Source: Yoonia sp.
GTDB taxonomy: Bacteria; Pseudomonadota; Alphaproteobacteria; Rhodobacterales; Rhodobacteraceae
DNA length: 64,000 nt
Direction: 5' to 3'
NCBI GenBank assembly: GCA_029250945.1
Contig: JAQXEG010000029.1
Span: 40,388 to 104,387 of the forward strand
Part shown: piece by piece, positions 9,501 to 17,612 of the stretch
Numbering within the stretch: the stretch's first letter is position 1
How the letters are laid out: every line of letters starts with the position of its first letter
Position numbers and translations under genes: made by a program
The notes under the pieces: model-generated
Database searches by the model: none
The model's input: the letters and a program-made list of their open reading frames with translations, nothing else
What the model was told of the DNA's origin: nothing

Positions 9501-9924
9501 TGAATATGAGGTTGCGCGTCTACATGGCGCCACTATGGCCAAGGCGCGTGAAACGTTAAGCGGTGATCTGACGCTGACGTATCATCTGGCGCCACTGGGC
9601 ATGTCGCGTAAGGGTGCCGATGGCCGCCCGCAAAAACGTGCGTTCGGCCCTTGGGTGGGGCGGCTTTTCCCCGTTTTGGCGCGGCTAAAGGTTTTGCGCG
9701 GTACGCCTTTTGACCCGTTCGGATACATGGCGGAACGCAGGATGGAACGCGGCTTGATTGCTCAGTATGAGGCTGATCTTGCCCTGATCAAATCGGGGCA
9801 AATAACGGGTGCCGCCGCCGTCGCGTTGGCTGCTTTGCCCAACGACATTCGCGGTTTTGGCTCAGTTAAGGACGCCGCTGTGCGAGAAGCCGCCAAAACG
9901 CGGGAGGCGCTTTTGGCGCAGTAG
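6559..9924 (+). CDS. Indolepyruvate ferredoxin oxidoreductase family protein (fused)
   Basis: A 1121-residue fused 2-oxoacid:acceptor oxidoreductase that oxidatively decarboxylates aryl or branched 2-oxoacids to acyl-CoA using ThDP and Fe-S clusters. Order: N-terminal pyrimidine-binding region (GYVTGYRGSPLGSVD, YGKGPGVERSGD); cysteines CAGCPHN near residue 435; ThDP pyrophosphate region (MGGEGANWVGEAPF); a cysteine-rich Fe-S region near 636-680 (CEGCGDC and further cysteines); and a gamma-type domain from about 720 (GVGGTGVVTIGAV, AGLAQKGGAV). A strong AGGGGAGG ribosome site precedes the start. It probably works in aromatic or branched amino acid breakdown; the exact substrate is not known. 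Ends in TAG. Confidence 0.92.
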   Translation: MARQDVALLDKFDLSKTTILLNGTQALVRLMLMQKARDAAVGLNTAGYVTGYRGSPLGSVDTQMKRAARELAQAQITFQPGLNEDLAATALWGSQQAELRGEGKYDGVFGLWYGKGPGVERSGDVMRHANMAGSSPHGGVIMAMGDDHTGESSTTLHQSDWAMLDAYMPIVSPAGVQEILDYGQYAWALSRYAGVWVGLKTMKDTIEVTSVVDADPHRMQFVTPDIDLPDGGLNIRLVDTPQLQEARMIDHKRAAAEAFSRANKMDQRKWGNADAKIGFVAAGKNYLDLVHALNLLGIDVDAAVDMGITTYKVGQVWPLDTVSFNAWADNLDLIVVVEEKRKLLEVQIKEALFDDQRGRRVYGWHKGDVQHDGKRQELFPTKADLNPIWIAEQLGAVLVEEGCGTAKVQAGLDTLVAARQADNAPEIAARTPYFCAGCPHNASTKVPYGSRAYAGIGCHYMVQWMERDTVGFTQMGGEGANWVGEAPFSTRDHVFQNLGDGTYNHSGVQAIRFALMAGTNITYKILYNDAVAMTGGQGNDGDLGADQICRELLAMGVKNVALVYDNKEEIDLSNLPSAVTRDERSELPAVQESLRNNKGVSAIVYVQTCAAEKRRRRKRGLFPDPDTRVFINTDICEGCGDCGVQSNCVSIVPVETEFGRKRAIDQSSCNKDLSCVNGFCPSFVTVSGGEIRKKSSQSIDLPDMPMPALPDINGTHNVVITGVGGTGVVTIGAVLAMAAHLDSKGASMMEMAGLAQKGGAVHIHCRIAQTPDDIAAIRVATGECDALIGGDLVVSAGAKTLGLMQTGRTCGVVNAHEIITGEFTRDTSFRLPVDQLQLALQARLQDGLTMFNASHLAQSLMGDSIYSNMIVFGAAWQMGAIPVGYDAIVAAIKMNGTAVEQNLRAFEYGRWAYLYPQVAVEAPVEPTKTLAEKIAYRMDHLTAYQGPKLAEKYARAVKAFDDAALQDAVATGYHKLLSYKDEYEVARLHGATMAKARETLSGDLTLTYHLAPLGMSRKGADGRPQKRAFGPWVGRLFPVLARLKVLRGTPFDPFGYMAERRMERGLIAQYEADLALIKSGQITGAAAVALAALPNDIRGFGSVKDAAVREAAKTREALLAQ

Positions 9925-9989
9925 GTAGCCATTCGTGCAAAAGCCACGTATGACCACAATAACGGACGCAAATCACGAGGGTTCAAGCA

Positions 9990-10802
9990 ATGGCAGTCGG
10001 AATTTTTGACAGCGGGTTAGGTGGATTAACTGTGCTTGATGCGGCGCAAAAACGTTTGCCAGACGTACCGTTTGTCTATCTGGGCGACAGCGCGAATGCA
10101 CCTTATGGCGTCCGCACACCAGACGACATTTACAATTTGACCACCGCCGCCACCCAGCGATTGTTTGATGAAGGCTGCAATTTGGTCATCCTTGCTTGCA
10201 ACACCGCAAGCGCTGCCGCATTGCGCCGTATGCAAGAAAGCTGGGTACCCAAGGACAAGCGGGTCTTGGGTGTGTTCGTGCCATTGATCGAGGCGTTGAC
10301 AGAACGGCAGTGGGGCGACAATTCCCCGCCCAGAGAGGTGGCCGTGAACCACGTGGCCTTGTTCGCGACCCCCGCAACCGTCAGCAGCCGCGCGTTCCAG
10401 CGCGAGCTTGCGTTCCGCGCCATTGGTGTGGATGTCGAAGGACAAGCCTGTGGCGGCGTCGTGGATGCAATCGAGGACGGAGATTTCATTTTGGCCGAGG
10501 CGCTTGTGCGCAGCCACGTTGACGCGCTGAAGCGTAAGATGCCGACACCTGATGCGGCAATCCTTGGCTGCACGCACTATCCCTTGATGGAAGAAACGTT
10601 CCAAGATGCGCTTGGCCCGCAGGCCAAAGTGTTTAGCCAAGCCAGTTTGGTTGCCGAAAGCCTTGCCGATTATCTGACCCGACGGCCAGAGATGGCCGGA
10701 TCAGGCGATCAGTCCAAATTTCTGACCACAGGCGACCCGATGCAGGTATCATCACGGGCGACGCAGTTTCTGCGACGACAGATCACATTTGAATCTGCCT
10801 GA
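9990..10802 (+). CDS. murI: Glutamate racemase
   Basis: A 270-residue cofactor-independent racemase that makes D-glutamate for peptidoglycan. The signature elements are all present: IFDSGLGG with the catalytic aspartate at residue 7, GDSANAPYG, the first catalytic cysteine in ACNTAS (near residue 70), and the second in GCTHYPL (near residue 193). The gene follows the oxidoreductase by 65 bases and precedes argC by 38 bases on the same strand. A GAGGG ribosome site lies a few bases upstream of the ATG. Confidence 0.96.
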   Translation: MAVGIFDSGLGGLTVLDAAQKRLPDVPFVYLGDSANAPYGVRTPDDIYNLTTAATQRLFDEGCNLVILACNTASAAALRRMQESWVPKDKRVLGVFVPLIEALTERQWGDNSPPREVAVNHVALFATPATVSSRAFQRELAFRAIGVDVEGQACGGVVDAIEDGDFILAEALVRSHVDALKRKMPTPDAAILGCTHYPLMEETFQDALGPQAKVFSQASLVAESLADYLTRRPEMAGSGDQSKFLTTGDPMQVSSRATQFLRRQITFESA

Positions 10803-10840
10803 ACCTTACCCACCTCCATCCTGACCAAAGGATACACGAC

Positions 10841-11869
10841 ATGACCCATAACATCGCCATTCTGGGCGCTTCCGGCTACACGGGTGCCGAACTGGTGCGG
10901 TTGATTGCGACGCACCCATCGCTGACCATCATGGCACTTAGCGGGAATTCAAAGGCGGGCATGACCATGGCCCAAGTTTACCCCCATCTGCGTCACCTTG
11001 ACCTGCCAGTGCTAACCAAAATCGAAGACGTGGATTTCACGAATATTGACCTAGTATTCTGTGCCTTGCCCCATGCCACGTCGCAGCGCGTGATTGCGGA
11101 CCTTCCGGCGCATGTAAAAATTGTCGACCTGTCGGCTGATTTCAGGCTGCGCGACACGGCGGCCTATCGCAAATGGTATGGGCAGGACCACGCTGCAGCG
11201 GATCTGCAACGCGAGGCCGTGTATGGCCTGACCGAATTTTACCGCGACCAGATCAAGACAGCGCGGCTTGTCGCAGGTACGGGCTGCAATGCGGCCACTG
11301 GACAATATGCGCTGCGGCCGTTGATTGCGGCAGGTGTCATTGATCTGGACCGGATCGTGATTGACCTAAAGGCGGCTGTGTCCGGGGCAGGGCGCGCTCT
11401 AAAGGAAAACCTGTTGCACGCGGAATTGTCCGAAAATGCCCATGGGTATGCGGTTGGTGGCACCCACCGGCACTTAGGCGAGTTCGATCAGGAGTTTTCG
11501 CTAATTGCCGGACGTGACGTGCAGGTGCAATTCACCCCACATCTGATTCCAGCCAACCGGGGTATTCTGGCGACGGTATATGTCGACGGGGACGCGGATG
11601 TCATCCATCAGACCTTGTCTGGTGCCTATGATGCAGAGCCGTTCATCACGGTGCTGCCAATGGGTGAAACCCCTGCGATCAAACATGTGCGCGCCAGCAA
11701 TTTCTGTCACATCGGTGTTGTTGCCGATCGTATCGTGGGCCGCGCCATTGTTGTCGCCACATTGGATAACCTGACCAAAGGGTCGTCTGGGCAAGCCTTG
11801 CAAAACGCCAACCTGATGCTGGGCCTAAAAGAGGAGGCGGGGCTGATGATGGCACCGGTTTATCCATAA
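10841..11869 (+). CDS. argC: N-acetyl-gamma-glutamyl-phosphate reductase
   Basis: A 342-residue NADPH-dependent enzyme of arginine synthesis that reduces acetylglutamyl phosphate to the semialdehyde. N-terminal Rossmann motif [10 protein letters not shown] at residues 8-17; active-site cysteine in GTGCNAATG near residue 149; C-terminal substrate-binding histidine region (GTHRHLGEF). The stop codon lies inside the sequence CCATAAAGGGC, and the ccmE reading frame runs through it one base out of phase. The single base at 11868 therefore affects both genes (see findings). Confidence 0.96.
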   Translation: MTHNIAILGASGYTGAELVRLIATHPSLTIMALSGNSKAGMTMAQVYPHLRHLDLPVLTKIEDVDFTNIDLVFCALPHATSQRVIADLPAHVKIVDLSADFRLRDTAAYRKWYGQDHAAADLQREAVYGLTEFYRDQIKTARLVAGTGCNAATGQYALRPLIAAGVIDLDRIVIDLKAAVSGAGRALKENLLHAELSENAHGYAVGGTHRHLGEFDQEFSLIAGRDVQVQFTPHLIPANRGILATVYVDGDADVIHQTLSGAYDAEPFITVLPMGETPAIKHVRASNFCHIGVVADRIVGRAIVVATLDNLTKGSSGQALQNANLMLGLKEEAGLMMAPVYP

Positions 11870-11898
11870 AGGGCCTGAAAAAGAAACGGCGCATCCAG

Positions 11899-12324
11899 GT
11901 GATCGCGCTGGCCTTTGTGGCGCTTGCGCTGTCCACGGGACTGATAGGTTACGCGATGCGTGACGGCATCAACTATTTCCGGTCCCCGACCGAAGTGGCC
12001 GCCGCACCACCGCCTGCGTCCGAGCTGTTTCGCATCGGCGGTTTGGTCGAAGCTGGCACAATCCTGCGTGGGCAAGGGGACGTCGTATCCTTCCGTGTGA
12101 CCGACGGCGGCGCGTCCATTCCTGTGACGTACACCGGCATCCTTCCTGATCTGTTTGAGGAAGATCAGGGCATGGTGGGGCAAGGACGATTGATCAACGG
12201 CACCTTTGAAGCCGTTGAAATCCTTGCCAAACATGATGAGACATACATGCCCAAAGAGGTGATTGACGCGCTAAAAGAACAGGGCGTTTATGTTGAACCG
12301 CACGATTCTGTCGTGACCAATTAA
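11899..12324 (+). CDS. ccmE: Cytochrome c maturation protein CcmE (start codon uncertain)
   Basis: Periplasmic haem chaperone of System I cytochrome c maturation, anchored by one N-terminal membrane segment. The haem-binding motif HxxxY is present (KHDETY), followed by MPKEV. The first canonical start in frame is GTG at 11899, but coding sequence continues upstream to 11866 (K-G-L-K-K-K-R-R), exactly the basic stretch that normally precedes the CcmE anchor. At 11866 the codon is ATA where ATG is expected, overlapping the argC stop. Real initiation may be at ATA, at CTG 11875 or at GTG 11899. From the GTG the protein is 141 residues and still keeps the anchor and the haem site. Confidence 0.85.
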   Translation: MIALAFVALALSTGLIGYAMRDGINYFRSPTEVAAAPPPASELFRIGGLVEAGTILRGQGDVVSFRVTDGGASIPVTYTGILPDLFEEDQGMVGQGRLINGTFEAVEILAKHDETYMPKEVIDALKEQGVYVEPHDSVVTN

Positions 12325-12369
12325 CGATTGAACCTGCATTTTAGCGTCACGTGATAAGGACGTGATGCG

Positions 12370-12927
12370 ATGCAGTCGGTGACACAAATTGCCCAAGACA
12401 TTTTATCCCGCGAAGGCGGCTATGTGAACGATCCCGATGACCCTGGTGGTGCGACGAACCACGGGGTCACGGTGCATACAATGCGCAGGCTGGGCATTGA
12501 TCTGAATAACGACGGGGCCGTGGATGCACGTGACGTTCAATTGCTCAGCATGGAACGCGCTCGCACGATTTTCATTGATCATTACTTTCACGGGCCGGGG
12601 CTTGATCAGTTGCCAGAGCCATTGCAAGTGACTGTGTTCGACATGTACGTCAACGCGGTCAAAATTTTACAGCGTTTGTTGAACCAAATGCGAATTGACG
12701 TTGCTGTCGATGGGGCTTTGGGGCCACAAACGACGGCAGCCGCGCAAAAGGCAATGGTCGCTGCACCCGACCATTTCGTCGATGCCTATGGAATTACACG
12801 GCGCAATTACTATTACGCGCTTGCCGATGGTCGCCGCGCCAGCCGCAAATACGCAAAGCGCCGTGATGGTGGCAAAGGTGGCTGGAGCACCCGTGCCGAA
12901 GATTTCATCGCCGCAAGTATCATTTGA
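12370..12927 (+). CDS. GH108-family endolysin (GTA-type lysozyme)
   Basis: A 185-residue glycosyl hydrolase 108 muramidase with a C-terminal peptidoglycan-binding part. The catalytic signature is the glutamate of REGGYVNDPDDPGG at residue 15 and TNHGVT. An EF-hand-like loop (DLNNDGAVDARD, about residues 41-52) suggests calcium binding. The C-terminal half has VDGALGPQTTAAAQ. No signal peptide, so it would need a holin to reach the wall. It is followed by a 3TM holin and an XhlA-like gene; this endolysin/holin type releases gene transfer agents in Rhodobacter. It lies between ccmE and ccmF. A TTAACGAT sequence 42 bases upstream resembles a CtrA half site. Confidence 0.88.
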   Translation: MQSVTQIAQDILSREGGYVNDPDDPGGATNHGVTVHTMRRLGIDLNNDGAVDARDVQLLSMERARTIFIDHYFHGPGLDQLPEPLQVTVFDMYVNAVKILQRLLNQMRIDVAVDGALGPQTTAAAQKAMVAAPDHFVDAYGITRRNYYYALADGRRASRKYAKRRDGGKGGWSTRAEDFIAASII

Positions 12928-12958
12928 CCCGCGCACAGCATAAAAAGAGGACAGCATC

Positions 12959-13462
12959 ATGGGCCTGATAGGACAGATTACGTCGGTTATTTTCGGCGAT
13001 GGGCGTAATGCCGTGACCGAAACCTTGCAGGTGTTTCGCGAGAATGCAGAGAACGGTGCGGTGCGCGACGCGGATGTGAAATCCGCAGCCCTCGCACAGC
13101 TCGCGGCATAGTTCGCCCGTGATCGTAAGGGGTGGTTTGACCGCTTCATCGACGGATTGAACCGCCTACCGCGGCCAATGCTGGCGCTTGGCACGATTGG
13201 GTTATTCGTTTCCGCCATGGCCGAACCTGTTTGGTTCGCGGCCCGTATGGCAGGGATTGCTACGGTGCCGGAACCGCTGTGGTGGTTGATGGGCGCGATC
13301 GTCAGCTTTTATTTCGGCGCGCGCCATCAGGTAAAGAGGCAAGAGTTCCAAAAGCAAATGGTCAAAACAGCGGCTGCCGTGCATGTGTCGACAATTTCGC
13401 GCCCAATAATTGATGCGTCAGACAACGCCGCACTTGCGCAATGGCAGGTCCAAAATGGATGA
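12959..13462 (+). pseudogene. GTA-type 3TM holin, interrupted by in-frame TAG
   Basis: The conceptual product is about 167 residues and matches the holin family with three membrane segments used in gene-transfer-agent release. Codons 1-50 read M-G-L-I-G-Q-I-T to A-Q-L-A-A; codon 51 is TAG (13109-13111); the same frame then continues F-A-R-D-R-K-G-W-F with the conserved NRLPRPMLALG and PEPLWWLMGAIVSFYFGARHQ membrane segments to a TGA at 13460. There is no frameshift, so a single base change (for example GAG to TAG) explains the break. The truncated 50-residue product has no membrane segment. Reinitiation at TTG 13157 would give a shortened membrane protein. Confidence 0.85.
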
Positions 13463-13649
13463 GGCAGATCTCGAACGCCGTATCGCCATCCCTGAAACAC
13501 GCAACGCCGTTGACGATGTGCATCGTAGCAATGTCGGCGCACGCCTTGGTGCGATTGAGGAAACACTGCGGTGGTTGGTGCGCTTGATTATCAGCGGTTT
13601 GTTGATGGCCGCGCTGACCTATGCCGTGCAAGGGGGGCTGATGCCGTGA
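13455..13649 (+). CDS. Small XhlA-like membrane protein of the lysis cassette
   Basis: A 64-residue protein that starts inside the last codons of the holin (ATG at 13455, holin stop at 13460-13462). It has an amphipathic charged N-terminal part (EADLERRIAIPE), then RLGAIEETLRWLVRLIISG and one C-terminal membrane helix (LLMAALTYAVQG). This layout resembles the haemolysin XhlA family, small membrane partners of phage holins and endolysins. Overlap with the holin and position after the endolysin support a lysis role. The family call rests on pattern recognition only. Confidence 0.65.
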   Translation: MDEADLERRIAIPETRNAVDDVHRSNVGARLGAIEETLRWLVRLIISGLLMAALTYAVQGGLMP

Positions 13650-13707
13650 CCCTGCGGCGAAATGCGCCTGTGTTGCCGTTTTAACCTGCGCGCGATTGCG
13701 CTATCTA

Positions 13708-15678
13708 ATGAAGATGTTGATTGAACTTGCTCACTTCGCATTGATTCTGGCCGCTGTTGTAGCTGTTGTGCAGATGATTATTCCGATGATCGGTGCCCAA
13801 ACCGACCGTCGCAATTGGATGGCACTGGCCGAACCTGCAGCCACCTCGCAAGTGATCTTGGTTGGATTTTCGTTTGCCGTGCTGATGTGGGCATTTGTGC
13901 AATCAGATTTCTCGCTCGCGCTTGTTTACCAAAATTCCCACACGGCTAAGCCGCTGCTGTATAAAATCAGCGGTGTTTGGGGCAATCACGAAGGATCAAT
14001 GCTGCTTTGGGTGTTGATCCTGACGATCTTTGGCGCGTCGGCGGCGTGGTTTGGTGGCGGTTTGCCAGAAAAGCTGCGGGCGCGGGTGCTGTCTGTTCAG
14101 GCGGCGATTTCTGTCGCGTTTTACCTATTTATCTTGCTGACTTCGAACCCGTTTGACCGGCTTGCTGTGCCGCCATTGAACGGACTTGATCTGAACCCGC
14201 TTCTGCAAGATCCCGGCCTCGCGTTTCATCCCCCGTTTCTTTACCTCGGGTATGTCGGCCTTAGCATGGCGTTTTCATTCGCCGTTGCGGCCCTGATTGA
14301 GGGGCGCGTTGACGCGGCTTGGGCGCGCTGGGTGCGTCCGTGGACATTGGCCGCGTGGGTATTTTTGACCATCGGAATCGCGCTAGGCTCTTGGTGGGCC
14401 TATTACGAATTGGGTTGGGGCGGGTTCTGGTTTTGGGATCCGGTTGAAAACGCATCATTCATGCCGTGGTTGATCGCCGCCGCGTTGCTGCATTCCGCCA
14501 TCGTTGTGGAAAAGCGTGAAGCGTTGAAAAGCTGGACCATCCTGCTTGCAATCCTCGCATTCGGTTTCTCGCTGTTGGGGACGTTTATCGTGCGATCTGG
14601 CCTGCTGACATCCGTTCACGCATTTGCCAATGATCCGGAACGCGGGTTGTTCATCCTGATCATCTTGGGCGTTTTCACAGGCGGCGCGCTGACGCTATTT
14701 GCAGCGCGGACCAATACGCTAGAGGCAAAGGGTATTTTTGGTGCCGTCAGCCGTGAAAGCGGCCTTGTCCTCAATAATATTCTGCTCGCCGTCAGCGCAT
14801 TTGTCGTCTTTGTCGGCACGATTTGGCCACTGGTCGCGGAAATGGCGTTTGGTCGCACATTGTCCGTCGGGCCGCCGTTCTTTGATGCGGCCTTTACGCC
14901 GTTTATGGTGGCGTTGGCGCTGGCGCTGCCGTTTGGATCAATGCTGACGTGGAAACGCGGCAGCTTGCGCAGCGCGTGGTTAAAATTGTGGCCATTCGCG
15001 GTGCTGGCGATTGCGCTTGGCACGCTTGTCTATGCGCTACAGTCGGGGCGGTCCGCCTTGGGGCCGGTCGGCCTCGCACTTGGTGTTTGGACCGTCACGG
15101 GTGCGCTGGTTGATCTGACGACGCGGACAGGGAGCGGGTCACTGCCCGAACGTATGGGGCGACTAACGCGCCTGCCGGGGGCCGATTGGGGCAAGGCGAC
15201 GGCGCATATCGGGATGGGGGTTACCATTTTTGGCGTGGCCGCGATTACCGCTTGGCAGCAAGAGGATATCCGCATCGCCCAGATCGGCGCGCCTTACGAT
15301 GTAGGGGGCTATCAATTCACGCTCGATGCTGTGGAAACGGTCGAGGGGACGAATTATATCAGCACCTTAGCGCAAATTTCGGTGCGTGACCGAATCCGCG
15401 TCGTCGCAACCCTGTCACCGGAAAAGCGGTTTTATCCCGTCGCACAGATGCCCACCACCGAGGCCGCGATCCGCAACGGATTCCTGCGCGATATCTACGT
15501 GGTGATCGGGGATGCGCAAGCTGAGGGTGCCTATACCGTGCGGGTGTATATCAAGCCGTTTGCCAACTGGATTTGGGGCGGTGCGATCCTGATGTCACTG
15601 GGTGGTTTCATGTCGTTGCTGGATCGGCGGATGCGGCTTGCTGCTGGTGCAGCAAAGCGGCGAAAGGCAGCGGCGTGA
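13708..15678 (+). CDS. ccmF: Cytochrome c haem lyase subunit CcmF
   Basis: A large polytopic inner-membrane protein (about 656 residues) that, with CcmH, attaches haem to apocytochrome c in the periplasm. The WWD-type haem-handling motif is visible as LGSWWAYYELGWGGFWFWDPVENAS (residues about 230-255), with conserved histidines and many membrane segments. I set the start at ATG 13708; ATG 13714 (MLIELAHFAL) is equally plausible. The last codon overlaps the ccmH start (TGATG). The lysis cassette separates it from ccmE, but the order ccmE...ccmF-ccmH is otherwise normal. Confidence 0.95.
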   Translation: MKMLIELAHFALILAAVVAVVQMIIPMIGAQTDRRNWMALAEPAATSQVILVGFSFAVLMWAFVQSDFSLALVYQNSHTAKPLLYKISGVWGNHEGSMLLWVLILTIFGASAAWFGGGLPEKLRARVLSVQAAISVAFYLFILLTSNPFDRLAVPPLNGLDLNPLLQDPGLAFHPPFLYLGYVGLSMAFSFAVAALIEGRVDAAWARWVRPWTLAAWVFLTIGIALGSWWAYYELGWGGFWFWDPVENASFMPWLIAAALLHSAIVVEKREALKSWTILLAILAFGFSLLGTFIVRSGLLTSVHAFANDPERGLFILIILGVFTGGALTLFAARTNTLEAKGIFGAVSRESGLVLNNILLAVSAFVVFVGTIWPLVAEMAFGRTLSVGPPFFDAAFTPFMVALALALPFGSMLTWKRGSLRSAWLKLWPFAVLAIALGTLVYALQSGRSALGPVGLALGVWTVTGALVDLTTRTGSGSLPERMGRLTRLPGADWGKATAHIGMGVTIFGVAAITAWQQEDIRIAQIGAPYDVGGYQFTLDAVETVEGTNYISTLAQISVRDRIRVVATLSPEKRFYPVAQMPTTEAAIRNGFLRDIYVVIGDAQAEGAYTVRVYIKPFANWIWGGAILMSLGGFMSLLDRRMRLAAGAAKRRKAAA

Positions 15679-16121
15679 TGCTGCGGCTTTTTGCGCTTTT
15701 GGTCGTTCTGGCGGCACCCGTATGGGCGGTTGAGCCGCATGAAATGTTGGACGATCCAGCGCTGGAGGCGCGCGCGCGCGTTTTGTCCATGGGCCTGCGC
15801 TGTCCGGTTTGCCGGAACGAGAGCATTGATGAATCCTCGGCCACATTGGCCGCTGATCTGCGCGTGGTGTTGCGCGAACGGCTGGCCGTTGGGGACAGCG
15901 ACGCGCAAGCTGTGGACTATTTGGTTGCGCGCTACGGGGAATTCATTTTGCTGCGGCCGGACACGTCCGGTGCAAATCGCGTGCTTTGGGCCGCCGGTCC
16001 GCTGCTATTTCTTTCCGCTTTGTTCATCGGATGGCGCACTGTTCGCCGTAGGCCCGAGCCTGTTGTCGAAAGCCTGAGTGCGGCCGAGCAAGCCAAGCTT
16101 GATAAAATCCTGCGCAACTGA
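15678..16121 (+). CDS. ccmH: Cytochrome c maturation protein CcmH
   Basis: A 147-residue CcmH (CycL type) thiol oxidoreductase that holds apocytochrome cysteines reduced for haem ligation. It has an N-terminal signal peptide (LRLFALLVVLAAPVWA), the active motif LRCPVCRNESI around residue 36, and one C-terminal membrane helix (VLWAAGPLLFLSALFIGW). The ATG overlaps the ccmF stop, implying translational coupling. Length matches the short CcmH form without the TPR extension. Confidence 0.94.
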   Translation: MLRLFALLVVLAAPVWAVEPHEMLDDPALEARARVLSMGLRCPVCRNESIDESSATLAADLRVVLRERLAVGDSDAQAVDYLVARYGEFILLRPDTSGANRVLWAAGPLLFLSALFIGWRTVRRRPEPVVESLSAAEQAKLDKILRN

Positions 16122-16190
16122 CGCACCGTTTCGTTTTCGCCGCTGTGCGACCGCGTTACAGTAGCATTCAAACAGCACAGGACGGGCGCC

Positions 16191-16967
16191 ATGGACTATC
16201 AAACGATCACTTTTGACATCACGAGCGACATTGCAGTGATCACCCTGAACCGGCCCGATGTGATGAATGCGCTGAACACCCAGCTGAGGATTGATATTAC
16301 CCATGCCATCAAAACCGCAGAGGCAGACGCCCGCGTTGTCGTGATGACAGGGGCAGGGCGGTCGTTCTGTTCTGGTCAGGATCTGGCTGATGGGGGATCG
16401 GCAGCGGCGCTTGATCTTGAGGGGACGTTGCGCGACGAATATGTCCCCATGCTGAAGGCGATTTTTGACTGCAAGATCCCGACGATCGCTGCGGTGAACG
16501 GTCCTGCGGCGGGGGCAGGTGCCAACCTTGCGCTGGCCGCGGATGTGGTGATCGCATCCCATGACGCGTTCTTTTTGCAGGCGTTTACGCGTATCGGACT
16601 GATCCCAGATGCGGGCGGAACCTATTGGTTGCCACGCCAGATCGGTGCCGCGCGGGCCATGGGGGCGGCGCTGTTTGCGGATAAGATTTCGGCCCAACAG
16701 GCTGCCGACTGGGGAATGATTTACGAGGCGGTTCCTGCGGACACATTCGCCGAGCATTGGCATGCCCGTGCCGCCAGCCTCGCTAAAGGGCCGACGACGA
16801 CCTATCACCATCTCAAAACTGCGATCCGTGGATCGTTTGAAAATACGCTCGATCAGCAGCTTGCCCTTGAAGCAAAGCTGCAAGGGGCTTGTGGCGACAG
16901 TGAAGATTTCAAAGAGGGCGTCATGGCGTTCCTTGAAAAGCGCCCTGCGCAATTCACTGGGCGCTAG
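16191..16967 (+). CDS. Enoyl-CoA hydratase/isomerase family protein
   Basis: A 258-residue crotonase-fold enzyme. The two oxyanion-hole regions are GAGRSFCSGQDL (around residue 60) and GPAAGAGANLALAADVV (around residue 105), and FTRIGLIPDAGGTYWLPR contains the aspartate typical of PaaG-like isomerases, rather than the double glutamate of standard hydratases. It is therefore more likely a PaaG/ring-opening isomerase or a related acyl-CoA isomerase than a beta-oxidation hydratase. The TAG stop overlaps the TAG stop of the convergent DUF2087 gene. Confidence 0.88.
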   Translation: MDYQTITFDITSDIAVITLNRPDVMNALNTQLRIDITHAIKTAEADARVVVMTGAGRSFCSGQDLADGGSAAALDLEGTLRDEYVPMLKAIFDCKIPTIAAVNGPAAGAGANLALAADVVIASHDAFFLQAFTRIGLIPDAGGTYWLPRQIGAARAMGAALFADKISAQQAADWGMIYEAVPADTFAEHWHARAASLAKGPTTTYHHLKTAIRGSFENTLDQQLALEAKLQGACGDSEDFKEGVMAFLEKRPAQFTGR

Positions 16968-17455
16968 GGCACGCCAGTTATCAGCGCCTGTGCGGATGGA
17001 GTCGGCGGGCGTTCAACGCGGTGGTAGCTGGCCCCGTCAATCGTGCGCGTCAGCTGCTTGTGATCGATCATAGACCGCCGCAAGGGGACGTGATCGCCCA
17101 AGCCGTTTCCGGCGATCAGCACGGCGTTCACCTCATTTTCGGTCAGGTCCGTTTTGGCAGGCAGGCGAGCCTAAAACACCCATAGGCACAGCCCCTGTGT
17201 CGTGGTCTGCTTTGGCCAGCGAGTCATGACACCAGTGGTGTCAAAGACGCGCTTCGCTTTGGTCAACTGGGGGTCAGGCTTGGCGGGCGTTGCGCTGCGC
17301 AGATGTTGATGGTTGTCGTATCCAGCTGCCTTCGCAATCGCAGACAGAAATGCAGCGTGACCGGGTATTTCATCGTGCCCAAGCAGGTCAGCGCGCAGGG
17401 CCTTTGCAAAGCTGGTGATATCGGAAATCGTAAGCGGCATGACATCGCTGGGCAT
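16964..17455 (-). pseudogene. DUF2087-domain protein, interrupted by in-frame TAG
   Basis: The conceptual protein has an N-terminal helical part (MPLTISDITSFAKALRAD, then HEIPGH-like and AAFLSAIAKAAGYDNHQ) and a C-terminal DUF2087 part (TENEVNAVLI, PLRRSMIDH, LTRTIDGASYHRV). Between them the frame reads LCLWVF, then TAG at 17173-17171, then ARLPAKTDL in the same phase. The reading frame is otherwise conserved to its own TAG at 16964-16966. A single change, for example TGG to TAG, would explain the interruption. The likely start is ATG 17455 with AAAAGGA upstream. DUF2087 proteins are of unknown function and often accompany a DNA-binding domain. Confidence 0.7.
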
Positions 17456-17612
17456 ATGCATGTCCTTTTAAATGTGCCGGTCCCCTTTGATCGGGGTGAT
17501 GGTCGACCTTGTCGTCCGGCTGATGAAAAGGCCAACAGCATTGATATGCCAATGACAGGTTTAGCGGAATGGCGACGCCTCGGCGAACTGCTGACCGTAC
17601 ATAAATTGCCGA

